Below, piece after piece: positions 16,216 through 25,241 of a DNA stretch of 64,000 bases (its first letter is position 1; every line of letters begins with the position of its first letter). The notes under the pieces were generated by a model, which saw nothing but the letters and a program-made list of their open reading frames with translations, searched no databases and had not been told where the DNA came from. The position numbers and the translations under genes are program-made. Origin of the DNA: Convivina praedatoris (GTDB lineage Bacteria; Bacillota; Bacilli; Lactobacillales; Lactobacillaceae); assembly GCF_933208505.1 (NCBI RefSeq), contig NZ_CAKOEU010000006.1; one strand, 5' to 3'.

Positions 16216-19203
16216 ATGGCTGAAGAAAAATTTGAACTAGCTGTAATCGAAAAATTAACCCAAGAAGGCTGGACTTACCGAGATGATCTGTCTGGAAAAA
16301 CAGACGATGTTCTCTACGAACATTGGCGCGAAATTCTAAACCGGAATAATCGCACCAAACTTGAAGGAAAAGAATTATCCGAAAACGAGTTTCGGCGCTT
16401 AGTTGAACAAGTAAATCAGAATAAAAGCCCCTATGCTGCCCAATTGCTTTTAGCAGGTGCTGGTGGCAAAGGGACTTTACCATTAATCCGTGATGATGGT
16501 AGCCAGCTTTCTATCGAAATCTTTTACGGAGATGAGGTGGCCGGCGGACATTCGGAATATGAGGTTGTCCGTCAAATTACCTTTAATCATTTAACCAATA
16601 GTTTAAGTAAAAACCGTCGCATTGATCTTTTACTGCTAATTAACGGCCTTCCTGTCGCCCACGTTGAAGAAAAAGATGAACACTTGCAGAATCAATGGGG
16701 CGCCTTTGAACAGCTCCATAAATACAACAATGATGGCATGTACACCGGACTGATGTCCTTTGTCCAAGTACAATTCATCCTTACTCAGAATTCAGCCCAC
16801 TATCTCGCCCGGCCGAAAAATAGCGAGTCTTATAATCACGACTTTGTCTTTGGCTGGCGAGATGATAATGGCAGAGACGTGACTGATACCATGGAATTTA
16901 TTCACCAAGTGATGGGCATCCCCGCTCTTCACCGTTTGGTGACCGTTAACATGATCCCAGATGCCTCCAATGATAATTTAATGGTGATGCGTTCCTACCA
17001 GATTCAAGCCACCCGGGCAATTATGGACCGGATGCGGACCATGAAGAATAATCATTTAATAGAAAAAGAAGGTGGTTATATCTGGCATACGACTGGATCA
17101 GGTAAAACAGTCACCTCCTTTAAGGTTGCCCAACTGTTAGCTTCCATGGACGATGTTAAGCATGTAATTTTCATCGTTGATCGAGTGGATTTGGTTAACC
17201 AGACCGCTGAAAACTTTAAAAACTTTGCCTATGTCACCTTTAAAGATCGAATCAAAGTCGTCAATGGTAACCAGTTAAAAAGAGAGCTGAAGAAAAAACA
17301 AGCACCTAACATCTTCTTAATCACTGTTCAAGGCCTAAGTGATGCCGTCAAGCGCGGTTGGACTGACGACCAACGCTTAGTTATTTTAATGGATGAAGCC
17401 CACCGCTCAGCCAGCGGCGATTCGGTAAAACGCATTAAACAGGCTCTTCCCAACACAACGTGGTTTGGCTTTACCGGAACCCCTAATTTTTATTCCGATG
17501 AGGTCAATGATGTGAAAACTACCCGCGAGGTTTCGACCCATGATGTTTTTGGTCCACGCTTGCACCGCTACACTATTAAAGATGCGATTGGTGATGGTAA
17601 CGTTCTTGGTTTTGATGTTACTTACTATGAGACTGATATTGAACATGAGGCTGGCGCTGACCTAGATGAAAAGCAGTTAGAAAAAGAAGTCTATGCTTCC
17701 CATGCTTTCCGTCAGTCAGTGGCCGAAGACATCGTCCAACACTGGCAAGATAATGCCGCCGGGCCAATTGAAATGGGACACCGAGCCCCTAATCAATTCC
17801 AGGGAATGTTGGCTGTCTCAGGTAAACAGGCCGTGGCCGATTACTACAATATTTTTAAAGAGATTGCGCCCGATTTACGCGTAGCCATGACCTACTCGCG
17901 TGATGAAAGTAATGGTGCCGGATCGTCTGATTCTCAAGAAGGCCTTAAACAAGCCATGGCTGATTATGTTAAACGTTATCAAACGGCTAACTTTATTGAA
18001 CATGACGACCCAGGACGCGACTATTTGAACGATATTACCAAACGACTGGCTCGTAAAAAACCCTATAATCGTGGTAATGATGATGATCGTTTAGACTTAG
18101 TCATTGTCTCTGATCAACTCTTAACCGGTTTTGATTCTAAATATTTGAATATTATTTATTTAGATAAGTTGCTCCAAGAAGGTCTCTTAATCCAGGCCAT
18201 GTCCCGAACGAATCGAACCATTGACAAAAATGCTAAACCCCACGGTAAGGTGCGTTTTTACCGGAAGGGCCAAGTCATGGAGGATCATGTTCGCGAAGCC
18301 TTAGTTATCTATACCAAGGGTGGTAACGATACACAAGCGGATGCCGAAAAGCACCCTTCCTTGGATGACCAACAAGAGCTGTTTAATGATGATATTCTAG
18401 CGCCTAACCAGGCCAGCCAGATTCAAGATTTAGCACCCAAGATTGAACAATTAAAGGAAATAGCCGGCGATGATTTTTCACAAATGCCTCTGGGGGCTAA
18501 AGCTCAGATAAAATTCGCTCACTTAGCTGCTGACGTCAATCAAAAGGTGCAACGCTTAGTCCAACAAGGCTATGCCTTTGGCGAAGCGGTACCTGTTTTT
18601 GATGGTACTGGCCATATCACTGATGAAAAGGTCACCCTTAGTATTACTTCTGAAAATGATTTCTCAGCTCTCCAAGCTCGATTAAACGATGTTAATCAGG
18701 TACTGCCTGATGATAAGAAGTTAGACTTAACCAACATTAAAATTGCTTTGGATAAATATGCCAGTGAAATCATTGATTATGACCTATTGGTTGACCTACT
18801 GAACCAATATATGGATGATATGGTACCTGCCAAACGCCAGGCTGTTGAAGAGCACATCACACCGATGGATCAGGATGGTCAAGATGAAATTAGTGAGATT
18901 TTGGATGGCATTGAGCGTGGAGATTATCAGAAGCACTTTGATGTGGAAAGTTTAAAAGTTGAACGAACCAAAATTCGTTCGAAAAACACCGAACTAGCCT
19001 TGTATAAATGGGCTGCTAACCACAACTTCAATGGCAATCAGATTATCGAAGCTTATGACTTATATCAACCGGGTTTTAAGTTAAACGATACACCCGAACT
19101 TAATGCTAAGTTGGAAGAAATTGAAAGACAGAACGACATGAATTTCTTTGAGTCTGTTGATTTTGAAGACGCTATCATAAAATTCTTTGGCAATCTTCAA
19201 TAA
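16216..19203 (+). CDS. hsdR: Type I restriction-modification system, restriction subunit
   Basis: This 995-residue translocase-nuclease starts behind AAAGGAT. The N-terminal RecB-like nuclease region includes RIDLLLLINGLPVAHVEEK (about residues 135-153), which supplies the D...ExK metal-binding residues. The motor has HTTGSGKT (motif I), LMDEAHRS (motif II), TGTPNF (motif III), and later SDQLLTGFDSKYL and QAMSRTNRT (motifs V and VI). It cuts DNA unmethylated at the HsdS-defined site after ATP-driven translocation. The gene is intact, so restriction should be active. hsdR is separated from hsdS by the silent cassette, and a terminator follows. Confidence 0.95.
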   Translation: MAEEKFELAVIEKLTQEGWTYRDDLSGKTDDVLYEHWREILNRNNRTKLEGKELSENEFRRLVEQVNQNKSPYAAQLLLAGAGGKGTLPLIRDDGSQLSIEIFYGDEVAGGHSEYEVVRQITFNHLTNSLSKNRRIDLLLLINGLPVAHVEEKDEHLQNQWGAFEQLHKYNNDGMYTGLMSFVQVQFILTQNSAHYLARPKNSESYNHDFVFGWRDDNGRDVTDTMEFIHQVMGIPALHRLVTVNMIPDASNDNLMVMRSYQIQATRAIMDRMRTMKNNHLIEKEGGYIWHTTGSGKTVTSFKVAQLLASMDDVKHVIFIVDRVDLVNQTAENFKNFAYVTFKDRIKVVNGNQLKRELKKKQAPNIFLITVQGLSDAVKRGWTDDQRLVILMDEAHRSASGDSVKRIKQALPNTTWFGFTGTPNFYSDEVNDVKTTREVSTHDVFGPRLHRYTIKDAIGDGNVLGFDVTYYETDIEHEAGADLDEKQLEKEVYASHAFRQSVAEDIVQHWQDNAAGPIEMGHRAPNQFQGMLAVSGKQAVADYYNIFKEIAPDLRVAMTYSRDESNGAGSSDSQEGLKQAMADYVKRYQTANFIEHDDPGRDYLNDITKRLARKKPYNRGNDDDRLDLVIVSDQLLTGFDSKYLNIIYLDKLLQEGLLIQAMSRTNRTIDKNAKPHGKVRFYRKGQVMEDHVREALVIYTKGGNDTQADAEKHPSLDDQQELFNDDILAPNQASQIQDLAPKIEQLKEIAGDDFSQMPLGAKAQIKFAHLAADVNQKVQRLVQQGYAFGEAVPVFDGTGHITDEKVTLSITSENDFSALQARLNDVNQVLPDDKKLDLTNIKIALDKYASEIIDYDLLVDLLNQYMDDMVPAKRQAVEEHITPMDQDGQDEISEILDGIERGDYQKHFDVESLKVERTKIRSKNTELALYKWAANHNFNGNQIIEAYDLYQPGFKLNDTPELNAKLEEIERQNDMNFFESVDFEDAIIKFFGNLQ

Positions 19204-19221
19204 AATTTCACAGATACTAGG

Positions 19222-19256
19222 ATAGTACTCACCGTTTGGTGGGTGCTATTTTTTTA
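19222..19256 (+). terminator. Terminator of hsdR
   Basis: A 12-bp stem (ATAGTACTCACC / GGTGGGTGCTAT, with G-U pairs) followed by TTTTTTT. Confidence 0.85.
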
Positions 19257-19270
19257 TGGAGGTGACCAAG

Positions 19271-20200
19271 ATGTCACAGGAAGAATCAATGTTGTTACAC
19301 GTGTATTACCGCCGTTGGCTGGATTTATATAAGAAAGGCGCCGTGCGACCAATTACTTATGAAAAGTATGAACGGACCCTCAAACATATCCGCCTACTAG
19401 TCCCAGAATTAAGGCTAATTGATTTAAACCGTCAAAGTTATCAAGCGATGATGAATCAATTTGCTAAAAATCACGAAAAACAAACCGTTTTAGATTTTCA
19501 CCATCAATTAAAATCAGCCATTATTGATGCAGTCGAAGAAGGCTGGGTTCGCATTGACCCCACCCGTAAAATTGTTATTAAGGGAGTCGTTACCCAGCGC
19601 CACAAAACCAAGTTTTTAAACCAACAGCAACTAACTAAGCTCTTGGCTCAGTTGACTTTAGGGGATGAATTAAGCTGGGATTACATGATTTTATTAATTG
19701 CCAAAACTGGTTTGCGTTACAGTGAAGCACTGGGCGTAACGCCCAACGATTTTGACCTGTCGCGGTTGTCATTATCAGTCAATAAAACCTGGAATTATAA
19801 AGCTGAGCAAGAAGATTTTGATGCAACTAAAAATACTGCTTCCATACGTAAAATCCCGTTAGATTGGCAAGTGGCAATGCAATTTGGTCAAATGATTAAA
19901 GATCGCCCAGGTGATCGGCCAATTTTTGTTCGAGAAGGTAAGAAGACCTATAATGCTGTCCTCAATGAGCGCTTAGAACGCTATTGTAAGCGAGCCGGTA
20001 TTCCAGCAATCTCAGTACACGGTTTAAGACATACCCATGCCTCATTATTACTATATGCTGGCGTTTCAATTGGCTCGGTTGCCCGACGATTAGGACATTC
20101 TAATATGAATACAACGCAAAAAACTTATCTGCACGTGATTCAGGAGTTAGAGAATTCTGATACCGATAAAATCATGCGGTATCTAACAACGTTAATGTAA
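19271..20200 (+). CDS. Tyrosine recombinase associated with the hsd locus
   Basis: The 309-residue protein starts at 19271 behind GGAGGTGA; an ATG at 19256 overlaps that site. An N-terminal SAM-like core-binding domain is followed by the catalytic domain with R in TGLRYSEAL, the HGLRHTHAS box, LGHSN and the nucleophile in TQKTYLHV. The family performs integration, excision or inversion. Location directly after hsdR in a locus with inverted and direct hsdS cassettes matches the recombinases that invert hsdS in other Firmicutes. It could alternatively be a remnant integrase. No att-like repeats pair with it here. Confidence 0.85.
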   Translation: MSQEESMLLHVYYRRWLDLYKKGAVRPITYEKYERTLKHIRLLVPELRLIDLNRQSYQAMMNQFAKNHEKQTVLDFHHQLKSAIIDAVEEGWVRIDPTRKIVIKGVVTQRHKTKFLNQQQLTKLLAQLTLGDELSWDYMILLIAKTGLRYSEALGVTPNDFDLSRLSLSVNKTWNYKAEQEDFDATKNTASIRKIPLDWQVAMQFGQMIKDRPGDRPIFVREGKKTYNAVLNERLERYCKRAGIPAISVHGLRHTHASLLLYAGVSIGSVARRLGHSNMNTTQKTYLHVIQELENSDTDKIMRYLTTLM

Positions 20201-20205
20201 TGCTG

Positions 20206-20232
20206 GAAGATGGCCGATGGCCATCTTTTTCA
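20206..20232 (+). terminator. Terminator of the recombinase gene
   Basis: Stem AAGATGGCC / GGCCATCTT with GAT loop and T-run. Confidence 0.85.
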
Positions 20233-20242
20233 ATAGTCATTA

Positions 20243-20291
20243 AAAACAAAAAAGACGTCCACCAAGATTTAATAATCTCAATGAACGTCTT
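20243..20291 (-). terminator. Displaced terminator, probably of the tRNA-Ser gene
   Basis: On the minus strand AAGACGT (20285-20291) pairs with ACGTCTT (20252-20258), with an inner AGATT/AATCT helix, then TTTTTTGTTTTT. It lies just outside the left attachment repeat, where the tRNA-Ser 3' flank would have been before the element integrated. Confidence 0.7.
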
Positions 20292-20300
20292 ATATTTATC

Positions 20301-20316
20301 AGTGGAGAAGAAGGGA
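20301..20316. other. Left attachment-site core
   Basis: AGTGGAGAAGAAGGGA, identical to 33685-33700. It reproduces the last bases of tRNA-Ser without the rest of the gene. Confidence 0.85.
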
Positions 20317-20361
20317 GTTAATCAAATATTGTTATATCAACGTTTATACAGTTTTGGGAAG

Positions 20362-20377
20362 TTTTACGGGGCGCTTT
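20362..20377 (+). promoter_or_regulatory. Possible integrase arm-type site (left)
   Basis: TTTTACGGGGCGCTTT resembles the TTTTGTGGGGCGTTTT repeats near the right end (33562-33589). It overlaps the integrase stop codon. Confidence 0.4.
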
Positions 20378-21503
20378 ACTCAATTAAACCAGCTAATAGG
20401 CTACCTGTTTCATCACTGGCCTGCTTGGTTATATCACTATAAACATTCAAAGTAATTGAGGCGTCTGCATGACCCAGATAGGTTTGAACTTGTTTAATGG
20501 TTGCCCCTCGATCTAATGCCAAAGTTGCCCAGGTATGTCGTAGCTTGTGCATTGATAAGCCGTTAGCTACTTGATACTTTGCTGATACAGCGTGTAGCCA
20601 CTTATTCGGCCTTAGTACCTGCAAGGCCTTGCCGTCATGATTGAATACATAATCAGTCGGGCTATTATAAATACTGGACTCAAACCACCTAGCTAGTACC
20701 CTCATCATTTCATTATCAATCTTGAGCGTTCTTTGACTAGTTCGTGACTTGGGTGCCTTGATATAAGTACCACCTTTTAGACCACGACCTAGTGCCTGCT
20801 CGATGTGGATGTAGTTGTGTTCAAAGTCAATGTGCTGCCATTGTAACGCTAGTAACTCCTCGGTTCTCATCCCCGTAAACGCTGCCAACCTTAGTAGCGT
20901 GTAGGCTTGCTGATTAATCTTAGAGTACTGGCTATCTAGCACCTCGATAAAAGCTTTAAACTCATCAACGTCCATAAACTGTTTTACTCGTTTAGGGTTA
21001 CGCCGCTCGTTTGGTAAATCCACCTTAGTAAATGGATCAACAGCTATCATGTCCATTTTAACGGCCATCTTAATCAAGCGCCTAAAATAGCCTAATACCT
21101 TGCGGTATCTTAATAGTTTGCCTTGGAGTGTGTTAACATATTGCTGTAAGGCTAAAGGCTTTACATCGTTGGCCATTACGTCGCCCCAAACGGGTAGAAT
21201 ATGAACCTCAAAAACATTAATCGCTTTGTTTAGAGTACTCTCTTCTACCGTGTGCTGGTAAGTGTCCAGCCACATTTCATAGAGTTGTCTGATAGTGAGA
21301 ACATCAGGTAGCTCTTTTTTGTTGTACTTACTTTGGCCAGCTTCAAACAGTACTTTTTCATTGTTGAACCAAGTTAAGGCACTGCGTTTACTGCTAAAAC
21401 CTCGTTTCTTTGCTTTGGCTGGGGTATTGTCTGGCTGTCTACCTAGATAGCCTTGAATCTCCCAGACCTTACCTTTTTTCGTTTCAATCTCTCTTACATA
21501 CAT
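20376..21503 (-). CDS. int: Phage-type integrase (tyrosine recombinase)
   Basis: This 375-residue enzyme has an N-terminal arm-binding domain (WEIQGYLGRQPDNTPAKAKKRGFSS), a SAM-like core-binding domain, and a catalytic domain with R in TGMRTEELLALQW, the HKLRHTWATLAL box, LGHADAS and the nucleophile in ITLNVYSDI. It should integrate and excise the element at the tRNA-Ser core 60 bases away. It is transcribed toward the left attachment site, the usual position for satellites. It is not closely similar to the recombinase at 19271-20200. Confidence 0.93.
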   Translation of the reverse strand: MYVREIETKKGKVWEIQGYLGRQPDNTPAKAKKRGFSSKRSALTWFNNEKVLFEAGQSKYNKKELPDVLTIRQLYEMWLDTYQHTVEESTLNKAINVFEVHILPVWGDVMANDVKPLALQQYVNTLQGKLLRYRKVLGYFRRLIKMAVKMDMIAVDPFTKVDLPNERRNPKRVKQFMDVDEFKAFIEVLDSQYSKINQQAYTLLRLAAFTGMRTEELLALQWQHIDFEHNYIHIEQALGRGLKGGTYIKAPKSRTSQRTLKIDNEMMRVLARWFESSIYNSPTDYVFNHDGKALQVLRPNKWLHAVSAKYQVANGLSMHKLRHTWATLALDRGATIKQVQTYLGHADASITLNVYSDITKQASDETGSLLAGLIE

Positions 21504-21930
21504 TGGTCTAGTTACCTTTTATAGCTTTCTAAGTCCTATCAGCTATGTACAGAATGCAGTAATTGGGGATGAAAAAAGGTGCTTTAATCACTATTAGCAA
21601 CTAACAGTAACTAAAACACTTTTATTCTGCCCTATATCTGCCAATCTGTACAGTGTAACGGTGTTATTTTTGGTTTTTAGGGGTGTTTTTACACTTTATT
21701 TAGACATTTTTTAGACCTGTATGCCTTGGGGCTGTAAGTCGTTTGTCGATTTTAGACATATTCTCAATTCCTTATAAATATATTCTTTTATATATACCTA
21801 TTATTTTTTCTTAAGATATAAAATAATGTCTAAAACATCTAAAGGGCTTAGAGCCCCAACGGTTTGCACTCTAAAATAAGTCTAAACTTTTTCGAAAAAC
21901 GCTAGATAAAACCCTAAAAACCTAACTAAT
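21504..21930. promoter_or_regulatory. Gene-free, repeat-rich region: candidate replication origin of the element
   Basis: No gene is seen in 427 bases. TTTAGAC occurs five times: forward at 21699, 21710 and 21751, inverted at 21827 and 21880. Between them is a very AT-rich stretch (21772-21826). TTGGGGCT (21725-21732) and AGCCCCAA (21852-21859) form an inverted repeat, and GGGCT/AGCCC makes a small hairpin. Iterons plus an AT-rich melting zone beside the helicase and primase genes fit a satellite origin. The integrase promoter must also lie here. Confidence 0.5.
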
Positions 21931-23304
21931 TTAGTCCATATACCTAAAATTTATAATCCTACGCCTTACTTTATTTGGCTCTTCATCTAATTGGCTTACA
22001 GACGCAGCAGGCTTAATGGTATACCCAATTTCTTGCAGCCGTTTTAAAAATGCTCGATCAGTTACCTGCTCTTTATGGCCTCCGTCTTTAAAATCTTGCA
22101 CAAATTTAAAGTAAATACTTTTAGCTGTTGGTCGCCTACCCTCACACACTTGTAGGTGTTCTTCTGCCCACTGCTTAATATCATCGCCTTGGCTGTACCA
22201 TTCCTTAGTTGTGGCTTCAATACTGGGCGTGATACTCATACTATTACGCTGAATGGCCTCGTGTTGTGCCTTAATAGCTTGGTAGACAAACGCCCCGCGC
22301 TCTTTCAAATAGTCCGCTTTGTCTTGCTTAGCACCCGTGTATTTATCTCCTACAGCGGGTATGACAATGACACGCCGCTCAATACCAATATCTGGCGTGA
22401 TATGTGGGGTGTCATTGCTGGTAAAGAGTAGCTTGGCATGGTTCATAAACTGAAAGCCATTCTCGCCCTTAAATTGTGCCGTCATCGTATCATCACCAGT
22501 AGCGTTTTTAATAGTGGCCGTGGCTGTTATAAACTTACTCTCAATATCGTTCTTAATGTTAGCAAATTTCCCGTATAACATCCCCGTGAGAAATTTCTCG
22601 GTAGCAAGTTGTAAGAGTGATAGACTGGCCGTGTTTTCTTGTCCTACTGTTGCCCGGATGATTTCAGTTAAAAAGGATTTTCCCGTACCGGCTAACCCCT
22701 GAATAATAACCAGGTATTGAAAGGGCTGGTATTCTCTACGAAACATACTTCCGACAAATTCAAGCATGAATTGACTGTTCTCGCCTAACACTCGATTAAA
22801 AAGCTTAGTTGTGAGTGGAGTTGCTTGATTGGCTCTAATGTCAAAGTTAAAACCACCCAGAATATAGAGACTGGGACTATTGGGCAACATCTCCATTGTG
22901 TCGCCATCTAGTGCCGTATTTTTAAACGATACTAGGGCAGGACGTTGCTCAAATATCCCAATTAAATCATCTCTAGTCGCTGTATCTAATAGATTTTGTA
23001 AGGCATTGGTAACCCGATTAGGGTTGCGATAAGTAGCCAGTAGCTTAGCGATTTCATTTCTTAGCATGTTGTCCCGCTTCGCCTTGGTTTCTAATGCTAC
23101 CCAGTATTGTCCATTGTAGTAATAACCCGATAAGTTATTAGACGTGTTAAAAAAATGCGTTTGTTCTTTGATTAAATCAGCAACCTCTAGTAAGTCGATT
23201 TTTTCAACTTTACCCTCACGGTTCATATAGACCCAACTAGGAATATCAGAGTTATACTGCTCTACTTCCTGGAGCTCTCGGCTTAATTCTTCAATATCTG
23301 GCAT
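21931..23304 (-). CDS. SF3-type replicative helicase (phage/satellite primase-helicase C-terminal part)
   Basis: This 457-residue protein has a D5-like N-terminal region and an SF3 AAA+ core: Walker A GLAGTGKS (residues about 204-211), Walker B NIKNDIESKF, and motif C LLFTSNDTP (about 292-300). The C-terminal winged-helix-like region (GRRPTAKSIYFKFVQDF) is typical of phage and plasmid P4/D5-like proteins. It should unwind DNA at the element's origin. It starts four bases after the stop of the primase gene, so the two form a split version of the fused primase-helicase of satellites. Confidence 0.85.
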   Translation of the reverse strand: MPDIEELSRELQEVEQYNSDIPSWVYMNREGKVEKIDLLEVADLIKEQTHFFNTSNNLSGYYYNGQYWVALETKAKRDNMLRNEIAKLLATYRNPNRVTNALQNLLDTATRDDLIGIFEQRPALVSFKNTALDGDTMEMLPNSPSLYILGGFNFDIRANQATPLTTKLFNRVLGENSQFMLEFVGSMFRREYQPFQYLVIIQGLAGTGKSFLTEIIRATVGQENTASLSLLQLATEKFLTGMLYGKFANIKNDIESKFITATATIKNATGDDTMTAQFKGENGFQFMNHAKLLFTSNDTPHITPDIGIERRVIVIPAVGDKYTGAKQDKADYLKERGAFVYQAIKAQHEAIQRNSMSITPSIEATTKEWYSQGDDIKQWAEEHLQVCEGRRPTAKSIYFKFVQDFKDGGHKEQVTDRAFLKRLQEIGYTIKPAASVSQLDEEPNKVRRRIINFRYMD

Positions 23305-23307
23305 AGA

Positions 23308-24141
23308 TTAAGCCTCCATTCCTTTGTATTGTTTTCTTTGCTGATTGATTCGCTTTCTTCGAGCGATCTCTTTCTTAGCAACACTCACAAAGATGGTCTC
23401 AAGCTCGCTAGTTGGTAGTGGCTCATTACTGCGGGCATTGATCTCACTGACAATCTCAGTCGCTGTTTCTAGTAACATTCCCTTAATATTTAAGAGATAA
23501 CCAAATAGGCTAGTGGCCTGGTCATTTCGTTGGCCAGTAGTAAAGCCATCTCGCACCATCTCCCAACGCTCTACAGTGCTGTAACGGGCTTCCCTGTGCT
23601 TGTGGCTGGTCTTAGTTGTTCCCAGCTTTCCAACCCAATCAGGTACAGGCTTAATCGTGTTCAGCGGTGTAAGGGCTCGGTATACTTTTCCATCAACTTG
23701 GGACGGTGCCACAATCACACCCCCAGTCGTCAACATATCAACACTCTCAAGGGCTTTGATATGGTGGTTTAGTTTCTGACCGTTATTAAGCCGATAAAAG
23801 GCATGTAACCCATCGCCTGCCGTACGTTCGATATAGGTTTCTTGCAGGCTTTCCGGGTCTACACCATTGCTCTTGAAATACTGGCCAAGCGACTGAACCC
23901 CGTTGCCCGTATGCTTATCCATATCAATCACAATCAAGGGGCTTTTATCTAAATCAATGCCAATATTACCGCCCTTATATTGGGGATGATCGGCTACCCA
24001 TGCTCGTAAATCAGCAAGTCTATTAAAGCTGTTCTTATAACCGCCCTCGGTAGCGTTGTGTTTGCTGTTTGGTAAGGCCATGAATACATAAGCACCTAAA
24101 TCCAGATAACTTTGAATAACTGCTAATTGATTGGCTGCCAT
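23308..24141 (-). CDS. Bifunctional primase-polymerase (AEP superfamily)
   Basis: The 277-residue protein has a prim-pol domain: LIVIDMDKH supplies the metal-binding D-x-D (residues about 69-77), GDGLHAFYR carries the catalytic G-x-H, and GGVIVAPSQVDGK follows. The C-terminal part (EILPTSELETIFVSVAKKE-like region, about 230-265) resembles the PriCT domain. It would prime and possibly extend DNA during element replication with the adjacent helicase. It overlaps the upstream gene by one base, a TAATG arrangement, so it is translationally coupled. Confidence 0.82.
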   Translation of the reverse strand: MAANQLAVIQSYLDLGAYVFMALPNSKHNATEGGYKNSFNRLADLRAWVADHPQYKGGNIGIDLDKSPLIVIDMDKHTGNGVQSLGQYFKSNGVDPESLQETYIERTAGDGLHAFYRLNNGQKLNHHIKALESVDMLTTGGVIVAPSQVDGKVYRALTPLNTIKPVPDWVGKLGTTKTSHKHREARYSTVERWEMVRDGFTTGQRNDQATSLFGYLLNIKGMLLETATEIVSEINARSNEPLPTSELETIFVSVAKKEIARRKRINQQRKQYKGMEA

Positions 24142-24479
24142 TACTCAAACCGCCTTTCGTGTTGCCGTAAACCGTTGGCTCGCTCTCGATAGCTATTAGC
24201 GTTCTTCTCAAGCATACGGACGTTATACCAATACTCAGAACTAGTCTGTATCTTAAACACGCCACCCCGCTTTGTACGTGAACTGCCGACAAGATAACCA
24301 CGACTAGCCAGAGCGTGCAAAATTGTGTAGAGCCTGCGCCACGGTACATGTAACTGTAAGGCTAGATCTTTAACCTTGATAGCGTTAGCAGCACCTATAG
24401 GCAAGGACTCATATACTCGCTTTTCAATTCCGGTAAGTTGTTCTTGGTGCCTTACTTCGGTCATCCTTACTTCGGTCAT
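24141..24479 (-). CDS. Winged-helix-like protein of the replication operon
   Basis: The 112-residue product contains a helix-turn-helix-like core (IKVKDLALQLHVPWRRLYTILHALASRGYLVGS, about residues 35-67), suggesting DNA binding in replication initiation or control; no family is named with certainty. The start has an excellent ribosome site (GAGGAGGT). The first five codons are tandemly duplicated (MTEVRMTEVR; a 15-bp exact repeat), which also duplicates the start codon. It is coupled to the primase gene by a TAATG overlap. Confidence 0.65.
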   Translation of the reverse strand: MTEVRMTEVRHQEQLTGIEKRVYESLPIGAANAIKVKDLALQLHVPWRRLYTILHALASRGYLVGSSRTKRGGVFKIQTSSEYWYNVRMLEKNANSYRERANGLRQHERRFE

Positions 24480-24525
24480 CCTATTACCTCCTCTAGGGCG
24501 TTTCTAGCCGTTTCAATGTGATCAG

Positions 24526-24732
24526 TCAGCAACTAACGGCGCCACTTAATTTAGTAGCTGTAACAATTAAATTAGCCCGTTTAAAGTTCTCTAGCTGGCC
24601 TTTTTCGGGGATGATCGTAGGCAAGCTAACCGACTCATTTAGCAAAATATTTTGTAGCAGGGCTATATATTCCTTAGCACTATCAATCAGAGCCAGTTCT
24701 TCTTTTAGCTTTTCCCGTGTGTAGTCGTCCAT
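24526..24732 (-). CDS. Small hypothetical protein (68 aa)
   Basis: A small acidic, helical protein (MDDYTREKLKEELALIDSAK) with no recognised domain. Its start overlaps the stop of the gene at 24732-25001 by one base (TAATG), indicating coupled translation in the satellite's early operon. It may be an accessory or structural small protein; the function is unknown. Confidence 0.55.
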   Translation of the reverse strand: MDDYTREKLKEELALIDSAKEYIALLQNILLNESVSLPTIIPEKGQLENFKRANLIVTATKLSGAVSC

Positions 24733-25001
24733 TAGTTGCCCTCCTGTGATTTCACTGTGGCTTGCTCTAGTTTGTCTAGCAATTCCCCCACCTCACTATC
24801 AATAAATAATTTAGTGTCTAAAAGCTGGTTTAAACGTTGTGATACGGCTTCGTTGGTTGGCATACTCTGCACGTCTTCGATAACGTCCTGAAGATGGTCT
24901 AAAAGAATGCCAATGTGATCCATTTTTAAGCCAGTGGCGTCAATTACATCTAAAAATAAAGAATTGGATATTTTTCCCTTGTTATTCGTTGCTGATTTCA
25001 T
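24732..25001 (-). CDS. Small hypothetical protein (89 aa)
   Basis: An 89-residue, mostly helical protein (LLDHLQDVIEDVQS; GELLDKLEQATVK) without a recognised family. A modest ribosome site (CAGGT) precedes the start. It is coupled to the next gene. It belongs to the leftward early operon running from 25.8 to 21.9 kb. Confidence 0.55.
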   Translation of the reverse strand: MKSATNNKGKISNSLFLDVIDATGLKMDHIGILLDHLQDVIEDVQSMPTNEAVSQRLNQLLDTKLFIDSEVGELLDKLEQATVKSQEGN

Positions 25002-25120
25002 CTATAATTACCTGTATAAGAGCTATTAAAAAGGCTTTGTTATCGAGTTCATTCCGTCCAAGTCGCCAAACTTTTAGAGGAATGTTCTTTTTTTATGCCC
25101 TTTTTCATGCTCTCCCTTTC

Positions 25121-25231
25121 CTATTTCCTACGTGTATCGTCTTTCCCTGTGTTATAGCCAATGTCATAGGCGGCCACGATTGCCACCAAGAACACAACGA
25201 CACTGCTACAAATACTAAATAAGTGATCCAT
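25121..25231 (-). CDS. Small membrane protein (36 aa) of the element
   Basis: A 37-codon frame starts at 25231 right after AGGAGGTAGTAC, among the best ribosome sites in the window. The product, MDHLFSICSSVVVFLVAIV and onward to DDTRRK, is one membrane helix with a charged C-terminus. It is unrecognised. Just downstream, 25108-25049 encodes a 19-residue basic peptide (MKKGIKKEHSSKSLATWTE) behind GGGAGAG, which may or may not be translated. Confidence 0.55.
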   Translation of the reverse strand: MDHLFSICSSVVVFLVAIVAAYDIGYNTGKDDTRRK

Positions 25232-25241
25232 GTACTACCTC

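Noticed and set aside
16216..19203. Inactive HsdR because the nuclease motif reads EEK and not the common ELK or EVK
   Set aside because: The D...ExK residues are present; only the middle residue differs, which is variable in this family.
20200..20442. 80-codon plus-strand frame after the recombinase gene
   Set aside because: It overlaps the recombinase terminator, the att core and the integrase 3' end and has no ribosome site.
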